NCBI GenBank assembly: GCA_023853785.1
Contig: JAJIRX010000135.1
Coordinates: forward strand, 1-34,966
Length of the DNA stretch: 34,966 nucleotides
Direction: 5' to 3'
Source of the DNA: Psilocybe azurescens
Taxonomy: Eukaryota > Basidiomycota > Agaricomycetes > Agaricales > Agrocybaceae
Within the stretch, counting starts at the first letter, position 1. Each line of letters begins with the position of its first letter. Shown one piece after another: positions 10,601 through 22,012 of the stretch. The position numbers and the translations under genes are program-made. Below the pieces are notes generated by a model. The model did no database searches. It saw only the letters and a list, made by a program, of their open reading frames with translations, and was not told the origin of the DNA.

Positions 10601-12072
10601 TTTCGAAACCGCTGTCCATCCAATCTGCGGTTTTCTCGCGGCTGGGTTGATTCTTTTGTGGGCTTGACGGTCTGGAGGATGAGTGAGAGGCTGACGGTCG
10701 GCCTCGGCGCATTGGAGCAATGGCTTCCAAGACCTTTTCTCGAGCTTGAACACCCTGGTTCATAGCGGGAGGATTGGGCGGTGATTTTGGATCGTACAAA
10801 GAGATGACAGGTTTGGCAGGAGATGACCTATAGGAAATAACATCTTCCAATGGATTTTGAGAGGGCGGAGGTTTGGCATGTGTATGGGGTCGTGCTAACA
10901 ACGGTGGAGGAACCGGTACATTGTATGAGAATTTTGACTTCGTTCCGCGGAGACGATGGACGTGACTAAGTAGTTCAAAGACAGATGGCCTCTGAGCACC
11001 GTGTTCTCTTAACATGGACCCTAATGAATATAATTATCAGCATTCTGCGACAAAAGGCTTACAAAATACACACCGATCAACATGTTCATATCTTGCGAGT
11101 AGACTGGATATGGCGGAATACGGTATTGAACATTGAGGATGGCTAATGGGCCATGTTCCTCGAAGGGAGTGGTGTAGTAACAGAGTTTATAGAGGAGGAC
11201 ACCAAGAGCCCAGATGTCACTCTTTTCGTTTACAGGGCGCTTTGAATAAACATCAACCATTTCAGGCGCTCTATACTGCAAAGTCGTATGCTTGTTGAGG
11301 TCTGCTTCCAGAGCACGAATCTCTTGCATGTTTGCTGGCGGATTGGATACAGTGGTCGCTGACCCAAAATCACATAGCTTGAAAGACGTCGGAGATGATT
11401 GAAGAATGTTTTCAACTTTGAGATCCCGATGAAGTAGTGGAGGACGCGAGTTATGCATATAGGCCAATCCTTCACAGACATCTACGAAAATCTGTAGTAT
11501 TTCTATTTCCGTCAGTCGCTCGCGGGAGTCGTCGATTCATCATATCAATTATCCCGCCACCTTTATTGAAGTTATTTCAGAAATAGATGAAAAGCAGTCT
11601 TATGCACATGTACCTACCAGGGCAGTACTCCATAAGGATGAATACTTCGAACGTGCCATTGGGTAGCTTGTGCCATGCTGCATCGATGAGATGAACAATG
11701 TTCGGATGACCTTTGAGCAAGCGCTTTGGGAAGAGTGTAAGGCACATGCAAAATGAGCCCATGTCTTCACATACCATTATATCAACCTCCTTCTTTACGT
11801 CGGTCAGCATTGACTCGCTAGCGACTGCGATGCGTTTAAGGACGTGATGCGTTGTGTTGTACACAGGAGTAGGGGTCCGAACCAGATAGACATGGGCGAA
11901 GCCACCTATAGGAGATGTTAGACTCCATATTAAGGTCAAATCCCAAGCAGAGCTGACCTTGGGATAGATATCGCTCGACCTGGACAGTGTAATTGTTCAC
12001 CGAAATGGTCTGGCCAGGTATCAGTGTTCCCTTGTTTTGTGGATAAGCCTGATAAACTTGTTGGTTGGCCAT
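7679..12072 (-). CDS. Ark1/Prk1/AAK1-family serine/threonine kinase
   Basis: Numb-associated kinase family, regulators of endocytic coats and actin patches. The kinase domain is N-terminal: glycine loop LSQGGFAHVYLV, lysine in HHVLKRI, hinge LMEYCPGGGIIDMMNRRL, catalytic loop LLHRDLKVENIL, DFG in KLCDFGSAT, and YRAPEM. Introns: 11907-11957, 11724-11774, 11561-11617, 11021-11073. A long disordered Ser/Pro tail follows from about 10900 to 7679, with an Arg/Glu-rich stretch coded by a GA repeat (8691-8900), ending in PYQGVGRLIDQWQKKSAEAE. The frame breaks at C3 11524-11526, at T5 9154-9158 (A5 in the coding strand), at the A5 near 8856 and inside the GA tract; each side reads as good coding text, so I treat them as one gene. 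The C-terminal segment after 9150 could instead be annotated separately. Confidence 0.82.
8691..8900. repeat. CT/GA microsatellite with an 18-nt tandem repeat
   Basis: Almost pure C/T on the plus strand. Within it an 18-nt unit (CCCGTTCTTTCTCCCTCT-like) repeats about three times at 8753-8806, read in the kinase frame as repeated ERTGEG. It encodes an Arg/Glu-rich low-complexity stretch. The frame entering the tract differs from the frame leaving it, which points to copy-number or base-calling error. Confidence 0.85.
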
Positions 12073-12712
12073 GCTACTTGTTTCGAATGAAATGCGCTGT
12101 TGAACGTGTAAGCAAGCAGACTAGCAGCAGGTTCGATCCATGGAGTTGGTTTGGGGTAGGTAGAGTCGAATTAATCGTGAACTTGAACGCTTGCATCGTC
12201 GCGATTTGGAAATGAGGTCACATGCTCACCCATCAATTCGTTTCCAAGCACAGCTCCTTCAGGCACTACACTTGCCTACGTTGACTCTACCTCCGAATCG
12301 AATCAAACTCATGAATAATGAATCCCTCCCATCCTCCGCCAGAACTATCTTTCTTCTCTGTAATCGAATATCCGTCGTTCTTCGTCTTCGTCTTAGAACA
12401 TGATCATGCTGAAATTTTATAGGCTAGCGTCGTGCATTTTAATCACGAAAAATGCTATTAGGACCCTGCTCAAGTCGTATTATTTGCAGGAAACAGTGTG
12501 CGACTACGTGACTTATCCGCCATGCATCGCGCGTATATACGTCAGGGACTGAACTGGTGTCTCATCGACGCCTAATTTATATATACGACTTTTTTATGTC
12601 ATGGGTTTCAGACATTGTTCAAGAGCCCACTACGCGCACCCGTAATCTGCCTTTTACTGCCAGAAAACATGGAAAACGACTCTTATCTGAATGTCGAGAA
12701 TGCGACTCCCCT
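12073..12712. other. Divergent intergenic region
   Basis: 640 bp between the kinase start (leftward) and the dehydrogenase start (rightward), probably carrying both promoters. An upstream in-frame extension of the dehydrogenase to 12557 is open, but its translation does not look like the family. No clear TATA box or factor site was seen. Confidence 0.4.
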
Positions 12713-14153
12713 ATGCCAGTAGGCCTCGTAGTCCCAAACTCTTCCCCCCCTCAAATTGGTTGCATTGGGCTCGGGAACATCGGGTTCTTAATGACTCGTA
12801 ACTTGGCTATGAATGCTCCAAAAGACGACGGACCTTTACCTCCCATAATGATCTGGAACAGGACGCTCTCAAAGGCCGAGAAATTAATACAACTAGTCGG
12901 GGAAGAGAAGTGTCGTATTGCGAAGGACCCCGAACAAATCGCAAGGGAATGCGACATCATTTTTGTCAACCTGGCCAATGACGATGTTGTTAGGGAAATT
13001 TACAGCCGCTTGACCATATCCCTTACAGTAAGTCTCAGCGGTATATCCTTTTCAGAGTTCAATTCTCACTTAAACGATCTTCGCAGCATGACCCACCCGT
13101 TCGACACAAAATTTTTGTTGAAACAAGCACTGTGAGTCTTATCGAAAGTTTCTTTCTAGCAACTGAAATGAAATTTCTTGCTTAGATATATCCGTCGTTA
13201 TCCGGTGAGGCATTAATTACCTTTCATATACCACTTGTCTGACATATTTCCAGCCGAATTGGACAACATGATAACAGACTTTCCGAACGCTCATCTCATC
13301 ACATGCCCAGTGATAGGTTCGCCGTTAGTGGCGGAAAAGTCGCAACTATTACTCGTCATGAGCGGTGATTATCGATCCAAGAGAGAGGTGGCCTACTGGC
13401 TGGTACCCGCTGTCGGGAAAAAGGTTATTGATCTCGGTGGAGATTTGCAAAAGGTGCGTGTATCGTTAAATTAATCGAATACCCAAATTGAATAACCATT
13501 CAGCGCTAACTTTCAAACTGCTCGGCAATTCCTTGATTTTGGGGAATCTCGAAGTCTTGGCAGAAGCGTTCACCTTCGCTCAAAAATCCGGAATCGGCGA
13601 AGATCATGTCGAATCCCTGATCAAAGGTTCATCTTTTCACGCTATTTGTCCCTTCTTATCTTAACTATCTCTTTTGCAGAATATTTCCCCGCTCCTAGGT
13701 AATTTGTCGGAACCAACTGGTGCCCAACAACTAATTTTGACAATTCCATAGCATTGTCAACTACGCAAAAAAAAATGGTGGGCGATCACTTCGATGGGAG
13801 TCAGGGATTCAGCATTGACGGTGGGATTAAAGATGCAACGTCTGTCTATCGGATGCTGTTTATCATCGTTCGATACTGATATTTCTTCTAGCCACATCCG
13901 TCGACTGACCGCCAAACACAACTCGCCTATGCCTGCCATTGACGTGGCTCATCAGAATTTACTAACTGCCCGTGCTCATTTCGCTCGAAAGAAGCAAGAG
14001 GGCCAAGCCAATTGGGAGACTTTGGATTGGAGTGGTATCATCGCGGGTACCAGAGTATCTGCAGGGCTCTTTCCCTTCGATCAAAGAAAAGTCTGTCTGC
14101 CAGCTTTTTGGATCCCTTTGAATGCGCTGATGGGGTTTTCCATAGGATTATAG
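12713..14153 (+). CDS. Beta-hydroxyacid dehydrogenase (HIBADH/GLYR1-like)
   Basis: NAD(P)-dependent oxidoreductase related to 3-hydroxyisobutyrate dehydrogenase; the substrate is not predictable. The Rossmann start reads IGCIGLGNIGFLMTRNLA (GxGxxG), then IWNRTLSKAEKL and ECDIIFVNLANDDVV. Later blocks are HKIFVETST, HLITCPVIGSPLVAEKSQLL, KVIDLGG, LLGNSLILGNLEVLAEAFTF and GFSIDGGIKDATHIRRL with the likely catalytic lysine. Introns: 13028-13086, 13132-13185, 13205-13253, 13458-13503, 13627-13679, 13699-13751, 13840-13891. Two exons are only 19 nt (13186-13204, 13680-13698). The A9 run at 13767-13775 is one base too long, or two too short, for the frame on both sides. The start at 12713 is the ATG nearest the Rossmann fold. 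The C-terminus after AGL is unusual and may also be frame-shifted. Confidence 0.82.
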
Positions 14154-14904
14154 CCTTGTTAAAGAGCAATGATTCTGCACGCATCCGCTGAGGGTCGAAA
14201 TATCAACGCCGTTATGCTTGATCCAGACCGTAGCTTCTCTAGAATTATAAATCACACCAAGGCAGTTGTGTGTCATGATTGATAATTGATTGTTCTATTA
14301 TATGTACGGCTGGTGATTCAATTCATGCCATTCTTTAACTTACCGAAACTATGGTCTTGGGGTATCGCAAAGTCGCCATAGACATCTTCCGCAATTGGCT
14401 TCCTTTCTCAGTTCGTGCTGACAGACACGGACCAGAACCTGATGCAAAAATATTTTCTAGCGCCAGCGAGATACGAACTTATATTATCTTCCCATTGCCA
14501 AGGGGGCGCAAGACTGTCAATAATGACACTCGTAGGTTGATATTTTATCACTATGATTTGTCTGCTGATTGACGCCCGCTTTAAATAACTTTCAATCGGT
14601 TGCAAAATGGTCTTCCCTACGCTCATTCTCCACGCGGCCATAGTTACATCTGAAAAAATACGAGGTAAGTCTTTCGATAGCTATGACACAGCAGTACGTT
14701 AATCCCCAGTCTTTCAAATTTTCACTCTAGAATGCCCTGAGTTGTATTTTCATAAATTGCATGCTACAATAAATTGAATTTCGATACGAGTCTATGAGAG
14801 AGATATATGACACAGTGAATCTCTTAGACGTCTTGAATTAACGAGTCAATCAGTCATTTGTCGACCAGGTAGTGAGGAATTGAGTAGAGAAATATACCTT
14901 GGGA
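14154..14904. other. Convergent intergenic region
   Basis: 750 bp between the dehydrogenase stop and the 3' end of the minus-strand secreted-protein relic. Open frames at 14351-14572 (+) and 14408-14641 (-) overlap antisense to each other and show no known motif. Nothing further is seen. Confidence 0.4.
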
Positions 14905-15289
14905 CTAGTTTGAGTTACTCTTGCACCTGAAGGATCCGACGTGTCCTCCAATGTCGTCGACCTTGAGGCATTGGTCGTTCAAGGTAAAGACATTGATGCG
15001 AGAGCCAGTGCAGCCACTACCCGTGTAATACTGAACACAGTCGCTCTTGTCGGAAGACTTGATATAATAATTTAGCACGATTCACTGATTACAACATAGC
15101 AATGATATGGTAACGCACCTTGAGGGAAAGTCCACCCGAAAACGAATGGCAGCTGTTATCGCAGTTGCCAGTATTTCCTTATTTCCTGTGCAGTCATAGT
15201 TTGAATACGCGGCGATGTTGCCTGCTTGCAGAGGAAAGTGCAAGGGCGGCCACCAAGGCGAAGGAGGTGAAGAAAGTGTTAAACAATAT
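14905..15289 (-). pseudogene. Small secreted cysteine-rich protein, broken
   Basis: On the minus strand a signal peptide (LFNTFFTSFALVAALALSSA) is followed by a short cysteine-rich mature part: NIAAYSNYDCTGNKE, then TGNCDNSCHSFSGGLSLK, then after an intron (15058-15118, phase intact) SSDKSDCVQYYTGSGCTG and DQCLKVDDIGGHVGSFRCKS, stop at 14905. Seven cysteines are visible. The codon expected to be the start (15287-15289) is ATA, with no upstream in-frame ATG found. The frame shifts once between signal peptide and mature part and once more near NKE. This is either a decaying effector-like gene or a gene hit by the assembly errors seen elsewhere; the missing ATG favours decay. A TATA box stands upstream. 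Confidence 0.6.
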
Positions 15290-15334
15290 AGGGATGTGTT
15301 TGGAATTATTATTTGAGTGGCTTCCTCGTCCGCT

Positions 15335-15342
15335 CTTTTATA
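15335..15342 (-). promoter_or_regulatory. TATA box of the secreted-protein relic
   Basis: TATAAAAG on the minus strand, about 46 nt upstream of the expected start codon at 15289. A well-placed strong TATA box suggests the gene was, or still is, inducible and highly transcribed. Confidence 0.45.
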
Positions 15343-18300
15343 TCACAGCTTGAATGGACTTCAATGATTGATGACATTTCGAGATTTGAAAACTGTGCTG
15401 AGATATCCATCTCTTCGACTCTTCGATCGTATACCACGCATTATGCCCAGTGGAGAGCCCCTTGATATTTATTATTTCGGCCTAATTTGTAGGGATCTTC
15501 TTCCCTTGACGCCCGTAATCGTACCATTGGATTATTACCACCTGCATAGAACTGCATACATATTAGTACGATATAGACATTGATATTTCTGTAGACCCAG
15601 AGGTGTTATAAATGCCGACCTTAGTGGGAATTAGGACGCTGAAACTTGGCTTGCCTACTATCTCGGGGTATGCAGACTATTGGCAAATCATCTCGAATTT
15701 GCCTCATTGGTAGCTTCGCCTGCTCAAGATATTGAATCATGCTCGACAAGCTATGTGGAAGTACACCACTTCAAGTTTTTATATTTAGGAAGACAAGATA
15801 ATTGGTTTGACAGGAAGTTTTTGTGTGACTCCAAAGTATGTACTTACTAGATGGAAAGTGACGAATTATAGACGCCAGGAGAACTTCTCAGTGGTGTCTT
15901 TTGACCTTGACGGCCGTTGTGGTGCTCGTCCTCCGTAAAGCAATGTGTCATAGGAGCCTCTAGTTAATATGAGCATGTAGAATGCAAATCAGATGGGCTC
16001 TAATATCATTCAAGAATTATAATCTAATCAAAATCCAACCTTGGACATGAGGGGCCGGGGGTGCCAAGACTATTTTCGCCCATGGGGTCCTTGAGCGCAT
16101 CTGGTAAGGACTGATGTATTTACTACAATCAAGGCGATACCTGGTCAGCTGGGCCCTAGATCCGAAGGTATTTGACTTCGATATTAAAATCAAATTGTAG
16201 ATGGAGCTATCTAGGACCGATATGGAAGTTAATGAGCCATATTAGGACGGTGTTTGCTGGAATGTGACAAATCGGCAGTCGGCACCACTATGAATCAATG
16301 ATGCGCATGAGCGCGCATGACGTTGCGGCGTTCAGCTATCGCCACTAGCAGTGAAGCATCTCGAGACAATTTTATTTCAGTCAAAACGTTGGATCCATCA
16401 TGCTTGTCGCTATCCCTTTCTGGAGGCTGATCATCATGCGGACACCGTTCATAGCTAAAGGACGGATTCTATATTATCTGGCTTGACTAAATCCTGTTCC
16501 TCCCAACTGGTTCCTTGCGAGGGACTAGGGCCACGGGTCGACTCGGAATGACACGCCCGTTCGCTCGAGAGTCAGCACTACCAGACAAACGGTGCCACTT
16601 GCCCAATATTTACGGGAAACCTTGTGCAAGCATCATGATAGACTGTGATCCACGATGGCTCGATTTCTCTGGAGTCTGAATCCATCACTGGCGAAAACAA
16701 GGCATTCTGATTCGGTGGTTTAAACGGGAAACAAGACTGCACAATAAAGCGGAACGAGGTAAACGTTGTGGCATAAATTAACAATATCGAACAAAAGAAG
16801 ACTACATGCGTACAAGTTAGATGGGACTGACCAACCAACATAGAGAATTTAGCCTAGCATACTATTTCAGTGCTAGCGTGTCCCAGTATTCGCAACTCGT
16901 TCTTGAAATTGGCACGAGAAGTGGATTACCAACAGTGCTGGAATCGGGCTTCGGACGGCGAGAACTAAACAGACATTTGACAGGCATGACAATTGGCTCA
17001 GTCTGGAATGGAAAATCTGTACAATAGGCATAAGAGGGTTTTGACTCATCCTCCGAAGTCATGCAATCAACAACCACCTCCCATCGTCTAATTTAGATGT
17101 TATGCCGGTTTTCCTTGTGGCTCTCAGAGTTCAGCTTACCTATCAAGTATAAACTTGAAAAACTAACATTTACACTTTCGGACGAATATTGTGCCAAGTA
17201 AGCTGTAATTTGTACGATTCGTAGTGGTTTTGTCTCGTGTCGGTGAGGTTGCGCTGCATACCGCCCGTATGTACGTACAACAAGACACTTTATCTTGACG
17301 ACTGACAACAAAACCGATGCCCGGTCGCTGTGATGGGTTGACGACTTAAAGTCGGTCTTCGGCGCTTCATGGAGGACGTCATAGTGCACTGCTCCGGTTA
17401 ATCGTTAGACTGTTGCGTGTGAAAGAGAAACCCCAGAGGTTTACATTGGGAGTCGATAGAATAAAGGAATATCGCTAGTCTGGGCAACATTTATCGATTC
17501 TGGAGTGGAGTGTGCTTCTTTACGTGCTAGGTTCCATGAGAATGAGATAAACTTGTTCTTGAGTTCAAGACAAGTTCAAAAGAAGCCATTGTGCGAACAG
17601 TAGAGAGTAGCTACTGCAAGCTTTCGCAATGCAATGTGCTTTCCGCGACGGAACGAGGTCGCAATGACGACCAACCAGGGGCGAAGAGGAGCAATGTTTG
17701 TCAATTATTGAAAAAATTAGCTCCAATTCTCCATCACATGCCAGAGTATGATTTTGAGATGACAAGTTTTGCGTAGGGTCGGTCTTTGGGACGAATCAAG
17801 GGACTTGAGTCATTGGATCGCATCGTACGTGTCGACCGATGGAAGTTCCAACCTCTCCGGAAATGACGCTATTTCTGGCGTGTGCTCGTGATCTGCGATG
17901 ATAGAAGATCTTTGATTGGATGTGTGGCTACGTCGGGGACGGAGGCGGAGCACTTACGTGAATTCGTATGATATTGAGCAGAGACGCGTACACGTACATA
18001 TCTCGAGTCAAGTCACTTTCACCCACTGATGTGACACTGGATTGGCCTGGAAGCTCCTGGGCGACGCTGGTCAGACAAGTCGACTATCCGTTTTGTCACC
18101 AACCCGAGATTGCTTCCATTTCTAGAGTAGGTATATATGTTCCCATATTCTGCTTAATTTGGTCTACCCGTTGTCCCGACGTTGTTCCTCGGGCCACGAT
18201 ATAAATGGCCGGTTTATGTTCTGAACCAAAGATATCGTCCTGGGGATAGTCCAAGAAATGGACCAAATTTCACAATTGATGATTCACGTTGTCACTCCAG

Positions 18301-18941
18301 AAACAGATAGAGCAAGCGTTGCTTCAGCCAATATGTCACAGAACAAGGATCACAAGAAAAGGTTTGGCACAATATGTCGGATGGGCCGACAAGTAGGTCA
18401 TGAATAAAAATAGTAACCCAAATGGCTCGAGAAACATGTATTGAGTGCCGCATCATCTCGACAAAGGTCTGGAGAGTCAGACGACAAATGTCACGGGAGA
18501 AGGGCCTCTTTCAGCAAAAGGTCCGGGTGCTAGGCCGATGGATAGAATTCTGCGCTAAGTACAAGTACAAGGCCACTATGGGTGGGGATGGGTCGGTGTT
18601 GGGGGCAGACATAACTAGCGGGTAAGGATATCGAAGAGAGGGGCCACGGCGGAAAAGAGCAAGTAGAACGAGGTAAGAGATCGAGGATTAGGCCTATTAG
18701 GGCTCGCTCGGAGGTTGACGGGAATAGCCGGTGACATGGAATGCTTACGCGAATAAAGAAAAGTGGGCTGACAATTGGTTTATGCGGCCATCTTTGAGTT
18801 TCGTTTTAATTGATTAACGCGCTCATGGGCCACTTGTTATTTTAAACATGCCACTCTCCCTTTCTCTTTCTTTTCTTTATAATTCTATGCTTATCTCCCC
18901 TTGACCTTCTGCCCTCATACTGACGGCCCATTTCGGGTCCA
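15343..18941. other. Gene-poor 3.6-kb stretch
   Basis: No open frame here exceeds about 100 codons and none shows a recognisable domain, signal peptide with cysteine pattern, or transposase/reverse transcriptase motif. Candidate frames such as 16578-16841 (-), 17093-17389 (-) and 18422-18625 (+) look like chance. A close direct repeat of GCGCATGA occurs near 16303-16320. The stretch just before 18942 becomes pyrimidine-rich (18850-18880), as fungal promoters often are. Confidence 0.4.
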
Positions 18942-20386
18942 ATGAGCAGATTCTGTCTTGCTTTTCGCAACTATTTCTCCTCTGGCTTTGTGTATATCAC
19001 CTTTTCTATGCCTCGTAAACCTCTTCACGAAAACGCCAACGACCAGCAATTAACAGTTCTCGATAAGAACAACGACCGCACGCCCATACTCATATTCATC
19101 TCTGCTCAAGCTCTCGGTCACCTCGGCCTGGCAGTGGTGAGAACAATTCATTAATTAAGCTTGATTATTGCTCTAATTTTCGTCCATGTTGTAGAGCATT
19201 TTTGCGATATGGTTTGGATGGCTTCTCCCAGCCTCAGTTACAACCACCATAGTACCGGAACAATCAGAAATTAAGAAGGCGAAGCCTAGATTGCCCTCCA
19301 GACATGTTCGACGATCTACAATTGATGCTGGGTGTGCAACAATTCCGCCTCCCACACCAATCAGACGCGCTTCTGCCCCCGTCAATCTTACGCCCATCCT
19401 AGTACCTCACCCCGAAGATGTTCAGACAAATTCTCGTCGTGTATACTTCACAGATTCGCCACCTGCTCCCATCGTTAGGCGCAACACCATACCGGAGCAA
19501 AAGTCAAACGATATTGAACAACTTGTGAATCAGGCTGTTCTCTCTTCTGCCAGTGGCAGTCCCCGCTCATCAACCTCGACGCTTCCTACACCCCCGGCTC
19601 CTCCTAGCTTGGACGGCTTGGAAGAAGTTTTACATGTTACTCATGACTCTGACTCATCCCCCCATTCTTCAAAGGCATCCTTACCAAAGCCTGCCTCTCG
19701 TTTACAAAAATTCAAACTTGGCTTTCATGGCAAGGGCCATCGGCCGGAACCACTGGAGAAATTAGTGGATCAAGCTTCAATAGCCAGCACAGGTCAGCGC
19801 CCTTCCGTAAAATGTGATAAGCATTACTAATATGAACTCTGTTTCACCGATTACAGAAACGACCGTATCTGAACCTGGTAAACGCGCAAGCGGCGGCATT
19901 GTAGCAGGTTGGACCCTGTCACGAAACAAGACTGCTCCTGACGTAACTGCGATAGAGTCGGCCTCGCCTTCACCATCTCGCCTATCATTTGCTCGCCGAA
20001 TGTCGCCGTCTAGGCCTGCGACTAGTCCTGCCACCCCAAATTCTGGTCGCTGTAACGATTGTCTCTCACCAACATTTATATCCCGTAAAGCCCAAAAGCG
20101 AGTTTCTGCTCCGATTCCGAGAACTTCCCCTTATGGGGCACCCTATTTTGCTACACCTCCACTTTTAGTAAACAACGATTACCCTGCTTATCTCAAGGGT
20201 TTGCCTCAATTCGAGGATGAGATTCACTCAGTCCCGTCACATACTTCGGATGGTGAAGATATGGAGCGCCATCGAGGCAGAACCTCATCGATAAGACGGG
20301 TGAAATTGAATGCTGCTCCGCGAGTTCCTACTAAGCGGAGATCGGCAAGCGTAGATTGGACACCAAGACAAGAGTCTAATTTATGA
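18942..20386 (+). CDS. Unknown Ser/Pro-rich protein with N-terminal membrane segment
   Basis: I do not recognise a family. Three exons: to 19136, 19195-19792 and 19857-20386, with introns 19137-19194 and 19793-19856 whose phases fit. Joining exons 1 and 2 gives ALGHLGLAVVSIFAIWFGWL, a likely single membrane segment near residues 50-75. The rest is disordered and rich in Ser, Pro and Arg, with several RR(N/S)T- and RRAS-type basic-directed phosphorylation-like sites (VRRSTIDAG, IRRASAPV, VRRNTIPE, KRRSASVDW). These resemble PKA/AGC kinase targets, which is inference. The segments SNDIEQLVNQA and EPLEKLVDQA look like a short repeated motif. The start could be 18942 or the next in-frame ATG at 19008 (MPRKPLHENAN); neither has a strong context. 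Confidence 0.65.
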
Positions 20387-20819
20387 ATGCATTTTGCACT
20401 TGTTTTCTACACGTATTTAATCCTGTAGGTTTTGACATTCCCAACGGTGCCTCATTGCTGACTCATTTTTCGCAGATTCGTATTGCATGGTAATTATTAG
20501 ACTGGATACGTTTATTATTCAGCACCGACTTCGATTTTGCAATGTACTTATATTATGACCCGCATCACCATCATCGCACTGCATCACCCCCCATCGTCCT
20601 TTTGTTATAAATTATGCAGTAATCACTTGTTTTTCTAGTCCAGTCATGAAATCTAGCCTCAATCTAGAGTCTTCGGAAGCTCTGGGCGCTTAAGGATTTA
20701 GGAGGTGTTATAAATAGATAACACGTGATACAAATGTCAGACGGTCCACTGGTAACGAGTTGTTTCATCCTGGCTGATAATGGTTGTTCATCGACATCTC
20801 TTACCTTACTACCACAACC
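20387..20819. promoter_or_regulatory. Nicotinamidase upstream region
   Basis: 433 bp. It contains TATAAATA at 20709-20716, about 104 nt before the start codon, and a CACGTG palindrome at 20722-20727, the core bound by bHLH factors such as Cbf1/Pho4. The left part holds the 3' flank of the preceding gene. The sites are sequence matches only. Confidence 0.4.
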
Positions 20820-21560
20820 ATGAGTGCTCCACAGAATTTAACACCTCAAATCCAAATCAATGATGATGCGCCATCAGGCGACAAGCCTACATTTGTCCCT
20901 GCTCTCATTGTTATAGATATGCAAAATGACTTCGTCTATGGATCGCTTGCCGTACCAGGAGGGGAGAAGATCATTGACCGTATCAACACCTTGATTGATC
21001 TACCTTTTAAAACCAGGATTGCCACCAGAGACTTCCATCCTGATAATCATATCTCGTTTGCAAACACCCACCAGAAACCGCTGTTTTCGAAAGCGACTAT
21101 CTTCCACCCGGATGACGAGGAAGAGGCGGATGGCTGTGAGCAGACTATGTGGCCGATACATTGTGTAGCTTACACCGGCGGTGCGGACTTCGTCCCCGGG
21201 CTGAAGACCACCACGTTCGATGCTGTCGTTCACAAAGGCACTCACCCCAGGATCGAGTCTTACTCTGCCTTCCGCGATATCTGGGGAAAGGCGGAGACAG
21301 AGCTCCCGGGCATCCTGGAGGAGAAGGGCGTCACCGACATATATTTCGCAGGCCTCGCGGGTGACTACTGCGTCAAGTACACTGCTATCGACTCTATAGC
21401 TTATGGATACAATACGTGGTTGATCAAGGACGCGATCAAGAGCATCTCCAAACAGGACTCAGACCTGGTTTTCACTGAAATGGATAAGAAGGGCATTAAA
21501 TTCACGACTGTCAAAGAGTTGCAGAAGTTACTTGAGCCATCTGGACCCGCACTTAACTGA
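20820..21560 (+). CDS. PNC1: Nicotinamidase
   Basis: Converts nicotinamide to nicotinic acid in NAD salvage and so relieves sirtuins of nicotinamide inhibition. An isochorismatase-like hydrolase of 246 residues in one uninterrupted exon. The catalytic triad is visible: Asp in ALIVIDMQNDFVYG, Lys in DAVVHKGTHP, Cys in AGLAGDYCVKYTA. Metal ligands lie in ATRDFHPDNHISFA (D-x-H and a later H). TMWPIHCV is also typical. The start at 20820 has an A at -3 and precedes MSAPQNLTPQ; the longer frame from 20784 adds an atypical hydrophobic stretch. It is intact and intronless, with more G/C-ending codons than its neighbours, which fits high expression. Confidence 0.93.
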   Translation: MSAPQNLTPQIQINDDAPSGDKPTFVPALIVIDMQNDFVYGSLAVPGGEKIIDRINTLIDLPFKTRIATRDFHPDNHISFANTHQKPLFSKATIFHPDDEEEADGCEQTMWPIHCVAYTGGADFVPGLKTTTFDAVVHKGTHPRIESYSAFRDIWGKAETELPGILEEKGVTDIYFAGLAGDYCVKYTAIDSIAYGYNTWLIKDAIKSISKQDSDLVFTEMDKKGIKFTTVKELQKLLEPSGPALN

Positions 21561-22012
21561 ATCGGACGAGGTGCGTGTTTATACTTGAATCGTTATGCGG
21601 CTAGATGCGACGTTTGCAGAGATCTCATGGTTTCTTATTTATTTAAAGATTCAACCCCTATTTAAAGCTATATTTTATCGAGTATCTAGCTCTGTGTACT
21701 TGTAACATACTATGTCAACGCACCACATGTTCTTTCATCTGTTAAATTGGGTTATTCGTTAGAGACATCCTCTTTTTTTCGATAGTGGCTAACGATTTGG
21801 GTGCGGCCGCATCCAATCAACGAACTCAATCCTCATGAGACATCGGCATGCAGAGGACAACATAAACCCGCCGGTTTCCATCTGCTGTACTTGCGGCTGG
21901 ACCACCTTTAAACCGATCCTCTATATAGTTCAAGCTGCAAATTGGACAGTCTTACCTCTCAAATTTGCTCGAGGGCTAAATTGCTCCAGAAACGCGCAGT
22001 CAACTTGCTCCA
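21561..22012. other. Intergenic region
   Basis: 450 bp between the nicotinamidase stop and the small His-rich gene. It holds the AT-rich 3' flank of the former. The open frame from 21835 overlaps the next gene in another frame and is not supported. No element is recognised. Confidence 0.4.

Noticed and set aside
12129..12139. GGTTCGATCC resembling a tRNA T-loop
   Set aside because: The flanking bases do not form a T-stem, and no A-box, acceptor stem or anticodon arm could be drawn around it.
12557..12712. N-terminal extension of the dehydrogenase from 12557
   Set aside because: The translation (MSHRRLIYIYDFFMSW...) is unlike the family, which starts shortly before the GxGxxG motif; the ATG at 12713 is preferred.
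16578..17389. Overlapping short open frames on both strands
   Set aside because: No motif, splice support or compositional signal; they overlap each other in antisense, as expected by chance.
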